Part shown: positions 7,670 to 16,589 of the stretch, piece by piece | How positions within the stretch are numbered: the first letter of the stretch is position 1 | Layout of the letters: each line of letters begins with the position of its first letter | Assembly (NCBI RefSeq): GCF_025642255.1 | Contig: NZ_CP106759.1 | Coordinates: 2,321,501-2,385,500, forward strand | Length of the DNA: 64,000 nt | Reading direction: 5' to 3' | DNA from: Stenotrophomonas maltophilia | GTDB taxonomy: Bacteria; Pseudomonadota; Gammaproteobacteria; Xanthomonadales; Xanthomonadaceae | Made by a program: the position numbers and the translations under genes | The notes under the pieces: generated by a model | Told to the model about the DNA's origin: nothing | Databases searched by the model: none | Seen by the model: the letters and a program-made list of their open reading frames with translations, nothing else

Positions 7670-9618
7670 CCCATCGCACCCCAGAATGCGGTCAGATCAT
7701 TGCTGGGTGCTGCGTGGCGCGCGGCATGGTCGTGTGCACCGTGGGTCCTGCAGGCCGCACCATGGTGATGGTGATGCGCCATCGCCAGGCCGGTGGACGC
7801 GCCGCCCACGTGATACCCCCCGAACCGGTTGACCGGCGACCAGTCCGGCATCGCCGGCGGCAGCTGCGGCGCCAGTCCGGCATAGTCTTCGCCGGCATGC
7901 ACGATGCGGCCACCGACCACGGTAAGCACGCTGGTGATGTCGGCGATGCGGGCATCTTCGACGCGGAAGAAATCGGCCGAGAGCAGGATGAAATCGGCCA
8001 ACTGGCCTTCCCTCAAGGTGCCCTTCACCGCTTCATCGCCGGAGAACCATGCGCTGCCCTGCGTCCACAGGCGCAAGGCCTGCTCGCGCTCCAGCAGGTT
8101 CTCCTCCCCATACAGCGCCAGGCCGCCGACGGTGCGCCCGGTGACCAGCCACGACAGCGCGACCCAGGGGTTGTAGCTGGCCACGCGGGTGGCGTCGGTG
8201 CCGGCGCCGACCGGCACGCCTTCGGCCAGCATGCGCTTCACCGGCGGCGTGTGCCGTGCCGCCTGCACGCCATAGCGTTCGACGAACGCTTCGCCCTGGT
8301 AGGCCATGCGGTGCTGTACCGCAATGCCTCCACCCAGTGCCCGGATCCGCTCGATGTTGCGCGGGGTGATGGTCTCGGCGTGATCGATGAACCAGTGCAG
8401 TCCATCGAACGGTACTTCGCGGTTGACCTGCTCATAGACATCGAGGATGCGGCCGATGCTCTCGTCATAGGTCGCGTGGATGCGGAACGGCCAGCGCTTC
8501 TGCACCAGCAGCTTCACCACATCATGCAGCTCCGGCTCCAGTTCCGGCGGCAGCTCGGGGCGTGGTTCGCTGAACAGCTCGAAGTCCGCTGCCGAGAACA
8601 CCAGCATCTCGCCGGCGCCGTTGTGGCGCAGCAGATCATCGCCCTGGCGGGGCTGCAGGATCTCACTCCAGCCACGGAAGTCATCCACTTCCTTGCCTTT
8701 GTTCTGCGTGAACAGGTTGTAGGCGATACGCACGGTCAGCTGGTCGTCGCGGTGCAGCTGCTCGATGACCTGGTAGTCCTCGGGATAGTTCTGGAAGCCT
8801 CCCCCGGCATCGATCACCGAGGTGATGCCGAGCCGGTTCAACTCGCGCATGAAGTGACGGGTGGAGTTGGCCTGGTATTCGACCGGCAGGCGTGGCCCCT
8901 TGGCCAGCGTCGCATACAGAATCAACGCATTGGGCTTGGCCAGCAGCAGGCCGGTGGGGTTGCCCAGCGAATCGCGCACGATCTGGCCACCGGGCGGGTC
9001 CGGCGTTTCGCGGGTGTAGCCGCATGCACGCAGCGCCGCCCCGTTGAGCAGCGCGCGGTCATACAGGTGCAGCAGGAACACCGGCGTATCCGGTGCGATC
9101 TGGTTGAGCTCCTGCAGGGTCGGCAGGCGCTTCTCGTGGAACTGGGCGGCGGTGAAGCCCCCCACCACGCGCACCCATTGCGGCGCCGGGGTGCGATCGA
9201 CCTGTGCCTTGAGCATGGCCATTGCATCGGCCAGCGAACGCAGCCCGTCCCAGCGCAGCTCCAGGTTGTAGTTCAGGCCACCACGGATGAGGTGGGTGTG
9301 ACTGTCGTTGAGGCCGGGCACCAGTCGCCTGCCCTGTGCGTCGATGAGCGTGGCTTCGGCTCCCCAACCACGCATGATCTCTTCATCGCTGCCTACGGCG
9401 ATGATGCGCCCTTCCTGTACGGCCAGCGCCTGTGCATGCGGACGGTGTGGATCGAGCGTGGTGATGCGGGCGTTGCGGATGACCAGTGTGTGCATGCGGC
9501 GCTCCTTGGGGGCGGAATCGAGGGCGGCGCCGGCCTGTCCGGCAAGGCCCAGCGCCACGGCAGCGCCGGTGCCCAGTACGACGCTGCGGCGGCCGGGATC
9601 GAGTGGCTCATGGTTCAT
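7648..9618 (-). CDS. Tat-exported YtcJ-type amidohydrolase with His-rich tail
   Basis: The 656-residue protein starts with a twin-arginine signal (PGRRSVVLGTGAAVALGLAG). It continues as an Amidohydro_3 enzyme: VIRNARITTLDPHRPHAQAL, the metal-binding NDSHTHLIRGG, FIDHAETITPRN and the late GTDATRVASYNPW. These enzymes hydrolyse amide, ester or imine-type C-N bonds with one or two metal ions; the substrate is not predictable here. The last ~50 residues are unusual, with AMAHHHHHG, several more His, and GCSCFAF at the end, and could bind metal. The start at 9618 overlaps the DoxX stop by 4 bases (ATGA); a longer open frame upstream lacks the Tat signal at its start. Confidence 0.85.
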   Translation of the reverse strand: MNHEPLDPGRRSVVLGTGAAVALGLAGQAGAALDSAPKERRMHTLVIRNARITTLDPHRPHAQALAVQEGRIIAVGSDEEIMRGWGAEATLIDAQGRRLVPGLNDSHTHLIRGGLNYNLELRWDGLRSLADAMAMLKAQVDRTPAPQWVRVVGGFTAAQFHEKRLPTLQELNQIAPDTPVFLLHLYDRALLNGAALRACGYTRETPDPPGGQIVRDSLGNPTGLLLAKPNALILYATLAKGPRLPVEYQANSTRHFMRELNRLGITSVIDAGGGFQNYPEDYQVIEQLHRDDQLTVRIAYNLFTQNKGKEVDDFRGWSEILQPRQGDDLLRHNGAGEMLVFSAADFELFSEPRPELPPELEPELHDVVKLLVQKRWPFRIHATYDESIGRILDVYEQVNREVPFDGLHWFIDHAETITPRNIERIRALGGGIAVQHRMAYQGEAFVERYGVQAARHTPPVKRMLAEGVPVGAGTDATRVASYNPWVALSWLVTGRTVGGLALYGEENLLEREQALRLWTQGSAWFSGDEAVKGTLREGQLADFILLSADFFRVEDARIADITSVLTVVGGRIVHAGEDYAGLAPQLPPAMPDWSPVNRFGGYHVGGASTGLAMAHHHHHGAACRTHGAHDHAARHAAPSNDLTAFWGAMGCSCFAF

Positions 9619-10034
9619 GCGATGTCTCCGGGAAATACGGGGCTGTCCAGCGCCCAGGCTCCCGGCCCGGCCAGCGCGATGGCCAGCAGGACGAGGGTCC
9701 ACATCAGGGGGTACTCGGCGCCGGCGCGCATCCAGAACCAGCCCTTGGGCACGGCCAGCAGCACGGTGAAGCCGATGAACGCCGCTGCGGCCAGCGCAGC
9801 GATGCGTGTCTGCCAGCCCAGCAGTACGGCCATTCCGGACAGCACCTGCAGCCCGGCCAGCAGCAATGGCAGAGGCGCGGCCGACGGCAGGCCGAAGCCA
9901 CGCAGTTCGCCCGCAAAGCCGCCCAGGCCAGGGCCACCGAACCAGCCGAACAGCTTGCCCAGCGCGTGGGGCAGCAGGAAGCCGCCCGCCGCCACGCGCA
10001 GGATCAGCAGCGCCAGGTCGAGCCCCGGATCCAT
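9615..10034 (-). CDS. DoxX family membrane protein
   Basis: The 139-residue protein has four hydrophobic helices and the DoxX opening LILRVAAGGFLLPHALGKLFGWFGG, with GMAVLLGW in the middle and WTLVLLAIALAGPG near the end. DoxX proteins are small inner-membrane proteins, some linked to quinone or thiosulfate oxidation, but most have no fixed role. It starts 2 bases after the isochorismatase-family gene and overlaps the amidohydrolase start, which places it firmly in the operon. Confidence 0.85.
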   Translation of the reverse strand: MDPGLDLALLILRVAAGGFLLPHALGKLFGWFGGPGLGGFAGELRGFGLPSAAPLPLLLAGLQVLSGMAVLLGWQTRIAALAAAAFIGFTVLLAVPKGWFWMRAGAEYPLMWTLVLLAIALAGPGAWALDSPVFPGDIA

Positions 10035-10036
10035 GG

Positions 10037-10693
10037 TCAGTGCCCGCCTTCCTGGGCGCCGAACATGGTCTTGGCGTACTGGATGCCGATGCCGTAACCG
10101 CCCGCATGATCACGGGCGATTCCGGTGGTCAGGCCATAGGTCTCGCCGCGCGCCCAGTCGCGCTGCAGCTCCAGCAGGTACTGCACGCTGGTCATCGGCA
10201 CCGCACCGGCCTGCACCATGCGGGCGATCGCCCGCTCATGTGCTTCCACGCTGACATCGCCGCAGGCGTCGGTGATCACGTACACCTGGAAACCCTGCTC
10301 CAGCGCTGACAGCGCAGGCCCCACGATGCACACGCTGGTCCACAGCCCGGCCATCACCAGGCGACGCCTGCCGATGCGATTGATCTCATCGATCACCGGC
10401 TGGTCTTCCCAGGTGTTCATCGAGGTGCGATCGAACACCTTCTGCCCGGGGAAGATCACCGGCAGCTCCGGAAACATCGGGCCGGAGAACGAGGTCTCCG
10501 CGACCGTGGTCAGCACCACAGGCACATTGAAACCCTGCGCGCCCTTGCTGATCAGCGCGACGTTGTTGCGCAGCGCCGAGATGTCGATCGTGTGGGTTGC
10601 AAATGCCATCTGCGACTGGAAATCGATCAGGACCAGTGCGTGATCGGTGGGCGATAGCAGGCCTTTGGCAGGAATTGCGGTAGCGAGGCTCAT
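10037..10693 (-). CDS. Isochorismatase-family hydrolase, YcaC-like
   Basis: The 218-residue cytoplasmic protein shows the cysteine hydrolase triad pattern: Asp24 in ALVLIDFQ, a basic residue in PGQKVFDRT, and Cys122 in TSVCIVGPALSALEQG. The segment RTSMNTWEDQPVIDEI and the overall length fit the YcaC subgroup, octameric hydrolases of unsettled substrate that are often linked to aromatic or quorum-signal catabolism. It overlaps the AraC-type regulator by 4 bases and is followed by doxX after 2 bases. It may act on the same compound as the exported amidohydrolase. Confidence 0.85.
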   Translation of the reverse strand: MSLATAIPAKGLLSPTDHALVLIDFQSQMAFATHTIDISALRNNVALISKGAQGFNVPVVLTTVAETSFSGPMFPELPVIFPGQKVFDRTSMNTWEDQPVIDEINRIGRRRLVMAGLWTSVCIVGPALSALEQGFQVYVITDACGDVSVEAHERAIARMVQAGAVPMTSVQYLLELQRDWARGETYGLTTGIARDHAGGYGIGIQYAKTMFGAQEGGH

Positions 10694-11106
10694 GGATGGA
10701 CTCCGTTGCGAACAAGGGCAGGGGGAAGGGACAGGGCTGCATCTCCAGCCAGGTACTGGCCGGGGCTGCAGCCGGTCTCCGCGCGGAAGCTGCGGACGAA
10801 ATGGCTCTGGTCGAAGAAGCCCAGCTGCTGCGCCAGGCAGGACATCGGCAGTTGCACGACGGGCAGTAGCTGACGGGCACGCTCGATACGGCGGCGGCGC
10901 ACGTAGCGCAGTGGGCTCGCGCCGGTTCCGGTGCGGAACAGCCGCACCAGATGGAAGCGGCTCACGCAGGCCGCGTCAGCCAGCTCGGTGACCCGCATCG
11001 GCTGTGACAGGTGTTCATCGATGTAATGCAGCGCACGCTGCAGAGCGGCAGCCTGCCGGGGCGGCAACGCCGCGACGGTCGGAACAGGGCGGGATACGGT
11101 AGCCAT
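10690..11106 (-). CDS. AraC-type transcriptional regulator (DNA-binding domain only)
   Basis: The protein has about 138 residues and consists almost entirely of the AraC/XylS double helix-turn-helix: RALHYIDEHLSQPMRVTELADAA, VSRFHLVRLFRTGTGASPLRYV, then LAQQLGFFDQSHFVRSFRAETG. There is no effector-binding domain, so it may sense through a partner, its own level or a very short N-terminus. The ATG at 11106 is preferred because the sequence upstream looks non-coding, although the frame is open to 11184. It is the first gene of the six-gene operon and overlaps the next by 4 bases, so it probably controls its own operon. Confidence 0.8.
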   Translation of the reverse strand: MATVSRPVPTVAALPPRQAAALQRALHYIDEHLSQPMRVTELADAACVSRFHLVRLFRTGTGASPLRYVRRRRIERARQLLPVVQLPMSCLAQQLGFFDQSHFVRSFRAETGCSPGQYLAGDAALSLPPALVRNGVHP

Positions 11107-11184
11107 GGAGGGGTGCCACGACGGGGTGCCCCATGGTGCGGGGCGCCGGCACGATGCCCTACCCCCGACGGACGAGGGCAGCAC

Positions 11185-11517
11185 CTACCCGAATGGGGGA
11201 GACCGTCGCTCCAGCACACGTCGTCCGAACAGCCGCGCGTCCAGCGAGTAGGCACCCGGCCCAAGTGCCAGCAGGGCCAACGGCAGCAACGCCAGGGCCC
11301 ACGGCACGGACTGCCAGAACAGGCACGGCACGGCCAGCAGCGCCGACACCGGCGTCAGCACCCCCAGCAGCAGCGACAGGGCGACCAGCAGGCAGGCAGC
11401 CGTCAGCCAGCCCGCGTCGGACGGGCGCACGCACAGCGCTGCGACCACGCACAGCCGCAGCCACAACAGGCCGGCGCCGGGACCGCGGTCAGGAAACATC
11501 ACGAACAGGCGCTGCAT
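11185..11517 (-). CDS. Small DoxX-like membrane protein of unknown function
   Basis: The 110-residue frame from the ATG at 11517 has three to four hydrophobic segments (LLWLRLCVVAALCV, LTAACLLVALSLLLGVLTPV, PWALALLPLALLALG). It ends with GAYSLDARLFGRR, a tail like that of DoxX-related proteins. It lies 78 bases upstream of the AraC regulator on the same strand and could be the first gene of that operon. It is divergent from the sensor kinase at 11614. No strong ribosome binding site is visible, which lowers confidence. Confidence 0.5.
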   Translation of the reverse strand: MQRLFVMFPDRGPGAGLLWLRLCVVAALCVRPSDAGWLTAACLLVALSLLLGVLTPVSALLAVPCLFWQSVPWALALLPLALLALGPGAYSLDARLFGRRVLERRSPPFG

Positions 11518-11613
11518 GGAGAGTCTCTGTGGTCCATGCCGGCGTGATAGCCGAGTGCCGCGGCAGGCGCCTACCCCGTTCGGGTCACCCCGCCCTGCCC
11601 CGCACCTGCGAGA

Positions 11614-14600
11614 ATGCGCTGCATGCATGGCTGCCCCTTCCCTTCCCTGCGTCGCCTGACGGCGTTGCTGATGTGCTTGCTGCTGTGCATCGCCCTGCCC
11701 GCCCACGCCGTGCAGCGCCCGGCAGTGAGCAGCGGGCTGCCCGGCTACGAGCACACCGCCTGGCGGGTGGGACAGGGCGCACCCGGCGATATCTGGGACA
11801 TCGCCCAGGATCGCGACGGCCTGCTCTGGCTGGCCACCGGCTCCGGGCTGTACCGCTTCGACGGGCGTCGCTTCGAGCGGCAGCCCGCACCGCCCGGCAG
11901 CCGATTTCCCTCCACCAACATGGTCACTCTGGTGCCCGGCGATGGCGATGCGCTGTGGATCGGCTATTTCCAGGCGGGCATCAGCCAGTTCGCCAATGGC
12001 CAGCTGCGCAACTTCGGGCGCGCGGAAGGGGTTCCGGTCGGCGTGGTGCCGCGCTTCAGCCGCGACCAGCACGGACGCCGCTGGGCCGCCATCAACGGCG
12101 GGCTGCGCTGGTTCGACGGCAAGCGCTGGCGGCCGCCACCGGCCAGCGCAGGCCTGCCCGAGCGGCGCGTGCAGTGGGTCCTGCAGGACAGCCGCAATAC
12201 CTTCTGGGTGCTGGCCGACCTGAAGATCTGGAAACGCGCGCCGGGTGCCGTCCGCTTCGAGGACACCGGCATCGCTGTCTCGCAGATGGCCACGTTGGTG
12301 GAGAGCCCGCTGGGTGAGGTGTGGCTGGCCGACCGCGTGCGCGGCACCTCGCCGCTGGCCAACGCGGAGGGTGTGCTGCCACAGCACGAGCGCGAGGCAC
12401 GCCGCCTGCCGGAGCTGGTCGCTGCGCGGCTGCAGTTCACCGCTGATGGCGCGCTGTGGGCGACGATGAGCCCGCACGGTGGGGTCGCCAGGGTCACGTT
12501 CGATGGCAGGCGCGCCGTGCGCATGGAACGTTTCGATTCACCGGATGGCCTGACCGCAACGTCGGCCGTGCCGATCATGGCCGACCGCGAAGGCAATATC
12601 TGGGTCGGCACCAATCTCGGCCTCAACCGCTTCCGCGCGCGCAGCGTGAAAACGCTGTCGGCCGGTCCTGCCGATCCGTATCGCTCGCTGGTCCGTGCCA
12701 GCGATGGCCGCGTGTATGGCTACGGCGAGGATCTGGCACCTTATGACCTGCGCCGGGAGCTGCTCGACGGCAGTGGCGCGCAACTGAAAGCCGCTGCACG
12801 CGGCGCGCCGACGCCGATCTGGCAATTCGACTGGGTCAATCTCGCGCGCACGCGTAACGGCCGGACCGCACGGATCGCACTGCCGGCGCCGTTCACCGGC
12901 CAGCCACTGCACGCGCTGCTGTTTCCCGATGACGAGCAGGCCTGGGTCTGTACCGGCGAGCGCGGCGTGCTGCATTACGCGCAGGGCCGTTGGCAGCGCG
13001 AAACGCGCCTGCCCGAGCAGGCCTGTTCCTCCCTGGCAATGGACGACAACGGCCAGCTGCTGCTGGGGTATGCCGATGGACGCCTGCGCCATCTGGGTGA
13101 TAGCACGATCGAGACCTTCGGTGCCGCGCAGGGGCTGTCAGTGGGGCCGGTGACTGCCCTGCTGCAGCAGCGCGATCTGTTGCTGGTCGCCGGCGAATCG
13201 GGCCTGGCCGCACGCCTGGGCGGCGGACGTTTCATGCCGGTACGAACCGACCTTGCGGGCGTGCTCGAGGGCATCACCGGCATGGTGGCCGATGCACAGG
13301 GCCGGCTCTGGCTCAACGGCAGCCGCGGCCTGGTGCGTCTGGACAGCGCGCATCTGCGGCACGCGCTGCGCGCCGGCCTGCCGGTGACGCCGCGCCTGTT
13401 CGATGCCGTGGACGGCATGCCGGGCGTCGCCCTGCAGAGCGGTCCGATCTCCACGGCGGTGCTGGCCGGTGACGGGCTGCTCTGGCTGGCCACCAACCAG
13501 GGCCTGGCATGGCTGGACACGACCCACGCGCACGTCAACAGCATGGCGCCGAGCGTCCGCATCGGCGATGTGCTGTACGGCAACGTGCACGAACCACTGC
13601 GTGACAATCTGCGCCTGCCCGCTGGTACCACCCAGCTGCAGATCGACTACGTGGCCCTTTCACTGGCCCGGCCCGAACGCAACCGCTACCGCTATCGACT
13701 GTCGGGTGTCGACGAGGACTGGCAGGACGCCGGCAGCAGCACCCGCGCCTACTACACCAACCTGGCCCCCGGCAGCTACCGCTTCGAGGTGGAGGCCGCC
13801 AACGAAGACGGCATCTGGAGCCGGGTGCCGGCGCATCGCAGCTTCCGCATCGCACCGACCTTCATGCAGACGGTCTGGTTCAAGCTGCTGTGCGCGCTGC
13901 TGGTGCTGGCGGTGCTGGTGATGGCCGTACGGATCCGCAGCGGACAGCTGGCCGCGCTGTTCCGGGCCCGGCTGCAGGAGCGCAACGGCGAACGCGAGCG
14001 CATCGCCCGTGACCTGCATGACACGCTGCTGCAGGGCAGCCAGGGCCTGATCCTGCGCCTGCACGCGATCAGCCAGTCACCACAGACACCGGAAACCGTG
14101 CGCAGCCAGCTGGAATCGGCGATGCAGCTGGCCGAACGCAATCTGGCCGAGGGCCGCGAACGGGTCAACGCCCTGCGCGACGGTCCCTTCGCGGGTCGTG
14201 ATCTGGCCTCGGCCCTGGCCGATGTGCACGCTGAGTACGCCGGCCAGGGCACCAACCCACTGCGCCTGACCGTGGAAGGCACCCCGCCCCGCCTGCAGCC
14301 GGATGCTGCCGAGGAGGTGTTCCTGATCGGCCGCGAGGCGATCCGCAATGCATTGCGGCATGCGCACGCCAGCGCCATCGAGGTCGAGCTGTCCTACGGT
14401 GCCCGCTGCTTCCTGCTGCATGTCCGCGATGACGGCGTTGGCATTGCCGACGACCATGCCGGTGCCGGCCACTGGGGGCTGCAGGGCATGCGCGAGCGCG
14501 CGCAGCGGCTGGGCGCGGCGCTGAAGCTGTGGACGCGGCCCGGCCTGGGCACTGAAGTGGCGCTGTCGGTCCCCGCGCGCCGCCTCTATCACCGAAGGCC

Positions 14601-14643
14601 GTCGCGCTGGCGCTGGCCCTGGAGCAGACCTGACCATGACTGA
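11614..14643 (+). CDS. Propeller-sensor histidine kinase
   Basis: The 1009-residue protein has a signal peptide (first ~32 residues, LMCLLLCIALPAHA). A periplasmic run of beta-propeller blades with Reg_prop-type motifs follows (DGLLWLATGSGLYRFDG, EGNIWVGTNLGLNRF, DGLLWLATNQGLAWLD). A Y_Y_Y domain occupies about residues 647-740 (NRYRYRLSGVDEDW, YTNLAPGSYRFEV), then one transmembrane helix (about 752-772). The cytoplasmic part is a HisKA_3 domain with His802 in RDLHDTLLQG and an HATPase domain (REAIRNALRHAHA, DDGVGIADD, GLQGMRERA). It overlaps the response-regulator start by 8 bases, so they form a cognate pair. The ligand is unknown; related sensors detect envelope or carbohydrate cues. Confidence 0.9.
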   Translation: MRCMHGCPFPSLRRLTALLMCLLLCIALPAHAVQRPAVSSGLPGYEHTAWRVGQGAPGDIWDIAQDRDGLLWLATGSGLYRFDGRRFERQPAPPGSRFPSTNMVTLVPGDGDALWIGYFQAGISQFANGQLRNFGRAEGVPVGVVPRFSRDQHGRRWAAINGGLRWFDGKRWRPPPASAGLPERRVQWVLQDSRNTFWVLADLKIWKRAPGAVRFEDTGIAVSQMATLVESPLGEVWLADRVRGTSPLANAEGVLPQHEREARRLPELVAARLQFTADGALWATMSPHGGVARVTFDGRRAVRMERFDSPDGLTATSAVPIMADREGNIWVGTNLGLNRFRARSVKTLSAGPADPYRSLVRASDGRVYGYGEDLAPYDLRRELLDGSGAQLKAAARGAPTPIWQFDWVNLARTRNGRTARIALPAPFTGQPLHALLFPDDEQAWVCTGERGVLHYAQGRWQRETRLPEQACSSLAMDDNGQLLLGYADGRLRHLGDSTIETFGAAQGLSVGPVTALLQQRDLLLVAGESGLAARLGGGRFMPVRTDLAGVLEGITGMVADAQGRLWLNGSRGLVRLDSAHLRHALRAGLPVTPRLFDAVDGMPGVALQSGPISTAVLAGDGLLWLATNQGLAWLDTTHAHVNSMAPSVRIGDVLYGNVHEPLRDNLRLPAGTTQLQIDYVALSLARPERNRYRYRLSGVDEDWQDAGSSTRAYYTNLAPGSYRFEVEAANEDGIWSRVPAHRSFRIAPTFMQTVWFKLLCALLVLAVLVMAVRIRSGQLAALFRARLQERNGERERIARDLHDTLLQGSQGLILRLHAISQSPQTPETVRSQLESAMQLAERNLAEGRERVNALRDGPFAGRDLASALADVHAEYAGQGTNPLRLTVEGTPPRLQPDAAEEVFLIGREAIRNALRHAHASAIEVELSYGARCFLLHVRDDGVGIADDHAGAGHWGLQGMRERAQRLGAALKLWTRPGLGTEVALSVPARRLYHRRPSRWRWPWSRPDHD

Positions 14644-15289
14644 GCTCTCCCCTCCCATCGGCGTGCTGGTGGTCGATGACCACCCGCTGCTGCGCGACGG
14701 CCTGGCGGCCCTGCTCGGCGCCCAGCCGGACCTGCGGCTGCTGGGCGAAGCTGCCGACGGTGAAGAAGCCATCGCGCAGTACCAGCATCTGCAACCGGAC
14801 GTGGTGCTGATGGACCTGCAGATGCCCCGGCTGGACGGTGTCGAGGCCATCATGCGGATCCGCGCGCTCGACCCGCGTGCCCGCATCATCGTGCTGACCA
14901 CCTACCGCGGCGACGTGCGCGCGGTGCGCGCCCTGCAGGCCGGTGCCAGCGCCTATCTGCTCAAGGACATGCTGCGCCATGAACTGATCGATACCATCCG
15001 CATGGTGGCCGGTGGTCGCCGTGCGCCTATTCCACCCGCGGTGGCCGCCAGCATCGCCGCGCACGTGGTGGAGGACCGGCTGTCGCCGCGCGAAACCGAG
15101 GTGCTGCGGCATGTTGCCGGCGGACTCTCGAACAAGCGCATCGGCGAACGCATGCAGATCTCGGAGCAGACGGTGAAAGCGCACATGAAGAGCCTGATGG
15201 ACAAGCTGGGCGTCGGCGACCGCACCCATGCGGTCACCCAGGCCCTGCGCCGCGGCATCATCAGCCTGGACGACAGCGGCCACGATTGA
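14636..15289 (+). CDS. NarL/LuxR-family response regulator
   Basis: The 217-residue protein has a receiver domain with acidic pair Asp14-Asp15 (VVDDHPLLRDG), phospho-acceptor Asp60 in VLMDLQMP and Lys110 in YLLKD. The C-terminal LuxR-type helix-turn-helix reads LSPRETEVLRHVAGG, NKRIGERMQISEQTVKAHMK, LGVGDRTHAV. It is the expected target of the preceding HisKA_3 kinase, with which it overlaps by 8 bases. Target genes cannot be read from the sequence; the adjoining exporter and the AraC operon are candidates only by position. Confidence 0.93.
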   Translation: MTELSPPIGVLVVDDHPLLRDGLAALLGAQPDLRLLGEAADGEEAIAQYQHLQPDVVLMDLQMPRLDGVEAIMRIRALDPRARIIVLTTYRGDVRAVRALQAGASAYLLKDMLRHELIDTIRMVAGGRRAPIPPAVAASIAAHVVEDRLSPRETEVLRHVAGGLSNKRIGERMQISEQTVKAHMKSLMDKLGVGDRTHAVTQALRRGIISLDDSGHD

Positions 15290-15311
15290 CGCGCGGCTGC
15301 GCGCGCACCGC

Positions 15312-16505
15312 TCAGCGCAGGCGGATCAGCAGGCTGCCACCGGCACAGAGCGTCGCCAGCCATGCCACCCCATGCCACCCCCACTGCGCCAATGCCAGGC
15401 TGCCAAGTGCTCCTCCGGCCGCCATGCCGATGAACATGCCGGTGAACAGCACTGCATTGAGACGGCTGCGTGCGGCGGGCGCCAGGCCATACACCAGTGT
15501 CTGGTGGGCCACCAGGGCCGACTGGAAGCCGAAATCGAACAGCAGTGCGCTGGCCACCAGCAGCGGCAGCAGTGCCGCTGCGGGCAGCCACGATTCGGCG
15601 AGCAGCAGTGCAAAGCCAAGCAATGCCACCATGATCGCCAGGCGTGCCACTGCGGGGCTGCCCAGCCTGTCGGCGAAGCGACCGGCGAACGGCGCCGCCA
15701 GCGCGCCCGCCGCACCGGCAATACCGAAGGCGCCGGCGGCAGCACTGCCCAGTCCCAGACGCGCATGCAGCATCAGCGCCAGGGTTGACCAGAACGCGCT
15801 GAAACCCACCGCCAGCAACGACTGGCTCGCCACCGCCCGGCGCAGCTGCGGCTGCTCCCGCCACAGCGACAGCAACGAGCCCAGCAGCGCCGGATAGCGC
15901 AGGGTGCTGGTGGGTGCGAAGCGGGGCAGTGCACGCGCCATCACCCCCCCCATCGCCGCCACGGACACGGCCGCCAGCACGAACTGGGTGCGCCAGCCCC
16001 AGGCCTCGGCCACCATCCCGCTGACCACGCGCGACAGCAGGATGCCCAGCAGCAGACCGGTCATCACCCGTCCGACCACCTGCCCGCGTTGCGCATCCGG
16101 TGCCAGCGCCGCAGCGGCAGGCACGATGTCCTGGGCCAGCGTTGCCATCAACCCGACCAGCAGGCTGGCCATCAGCAGGCCCGGCAGGTGCCCCGCCCCG
16201 GCCGCTGCGGCAAGTGCAACCGACAGCAGCGCGGACTTCAGCAGGATCAGCGACCGGCGGTCGAAACGATCCCCCAAGGGCGCCAGCAGCAGGATGCCCA
16301 GCGCATAGCCGAGCTGGGTCAGGGTCGGCACCAGACCTGCCGCGCGCTCGCCCGCGGACAGGTCCTGGGCGATCAGTCCCAGCATCGGCTGGCTGTAATA
16401 GAGCGATGCCACCGAAAACCCGGCACCGGCCGCCATCGCCAGTACCAGGGAGGTGGAAGGAGCCACGACCGGCGGGGCGGTCACGGAAAGCGTGGGGGTG
16501 GACAT
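15312..16505 (-). CDS. MFS drug-type efflux transporter
   Basis: The 397-residue protein has about 12 transmembrane segments and the MFS signature LGDRFDRRSLILL between helices 2 and 3, with SLYYSQPMLGLIAQDL in helix 1. It resembles the DHA12/AraJ-like efflux group that is often found next to LysR regulators. The ATG at 16505 has GGAG seven bases upstream. It is divergent from the LysR gene at 16590, with 84 bases between them, so the regulator probably controls it. The 3' end is convergent with the response-regulator gene. Confidence 0.85.
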   Translation of the reverse strand: MSTPTLSVTAPPVVAPSTSLVLAMAAGAGFSVASLYYSQPMLGLIAQDLSAGERAAGLVPTLTQLGYALGILLLAPLGDRFDRRSLILLKSALLSVALAAAAGAGHLPGLLMASLLVGLMATLAQDIVPAAAALAPDAQRGQVVGRVMTGLLLGILLSRVVSGMVAEAWGWRTQFVLAAVSVAAMGGVMARALPRFAPTSTLRYPALLGSLLSLWREQPQLRRAVASQSLLAVGFSAFWSTLALMLHARLGLGSAAAGAFGIAGAAGALAAPFAGRFADRLGSPAVARLAIMVALLGFALLLAESWLPAAALLPLLVASALLFDFGFQSALVAHQTLVYGLAPAARSRLNAVLFTGMFIGMAAGGALGSLALAQWGWHGVAWLATLCAGGSLLIRLR

Positions 16506-16572
16506 CAGCAACTCCAGTCAGGGAACGGGAGGTAGCCTGCGCCTATTCGCCTCACGTCTGTAGTAGGATCAA

Positions 16573-16587
16573 ATGAATACTTTTCAT
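16573..16587. promoter_or_regulatory. Candidate LysR-type operator
   Basis: ATGAA-TACTT-TTCAT is a 15-base inverted repeat that contains the T-N11-A spacing (T16574, A16586) of LysR boxes. It lies between a divergent LysR gene and the exporter it probably regulates. It is very close to the LysR start at 16590, which would suit autorepression, or indicates that the true start is at one of the downstream ATGs (16599, 16602 or 16608). Confidence 0.4.
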
Positions 16588-16589
16588 AC

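Noticed and set aside
6829-10254. Open frame of about 1140 codons antisense to the porin and amidohydrolase genes
   Set aside because: It is a shadow of well-supported minus-strand genes with overlapping starts and stops.
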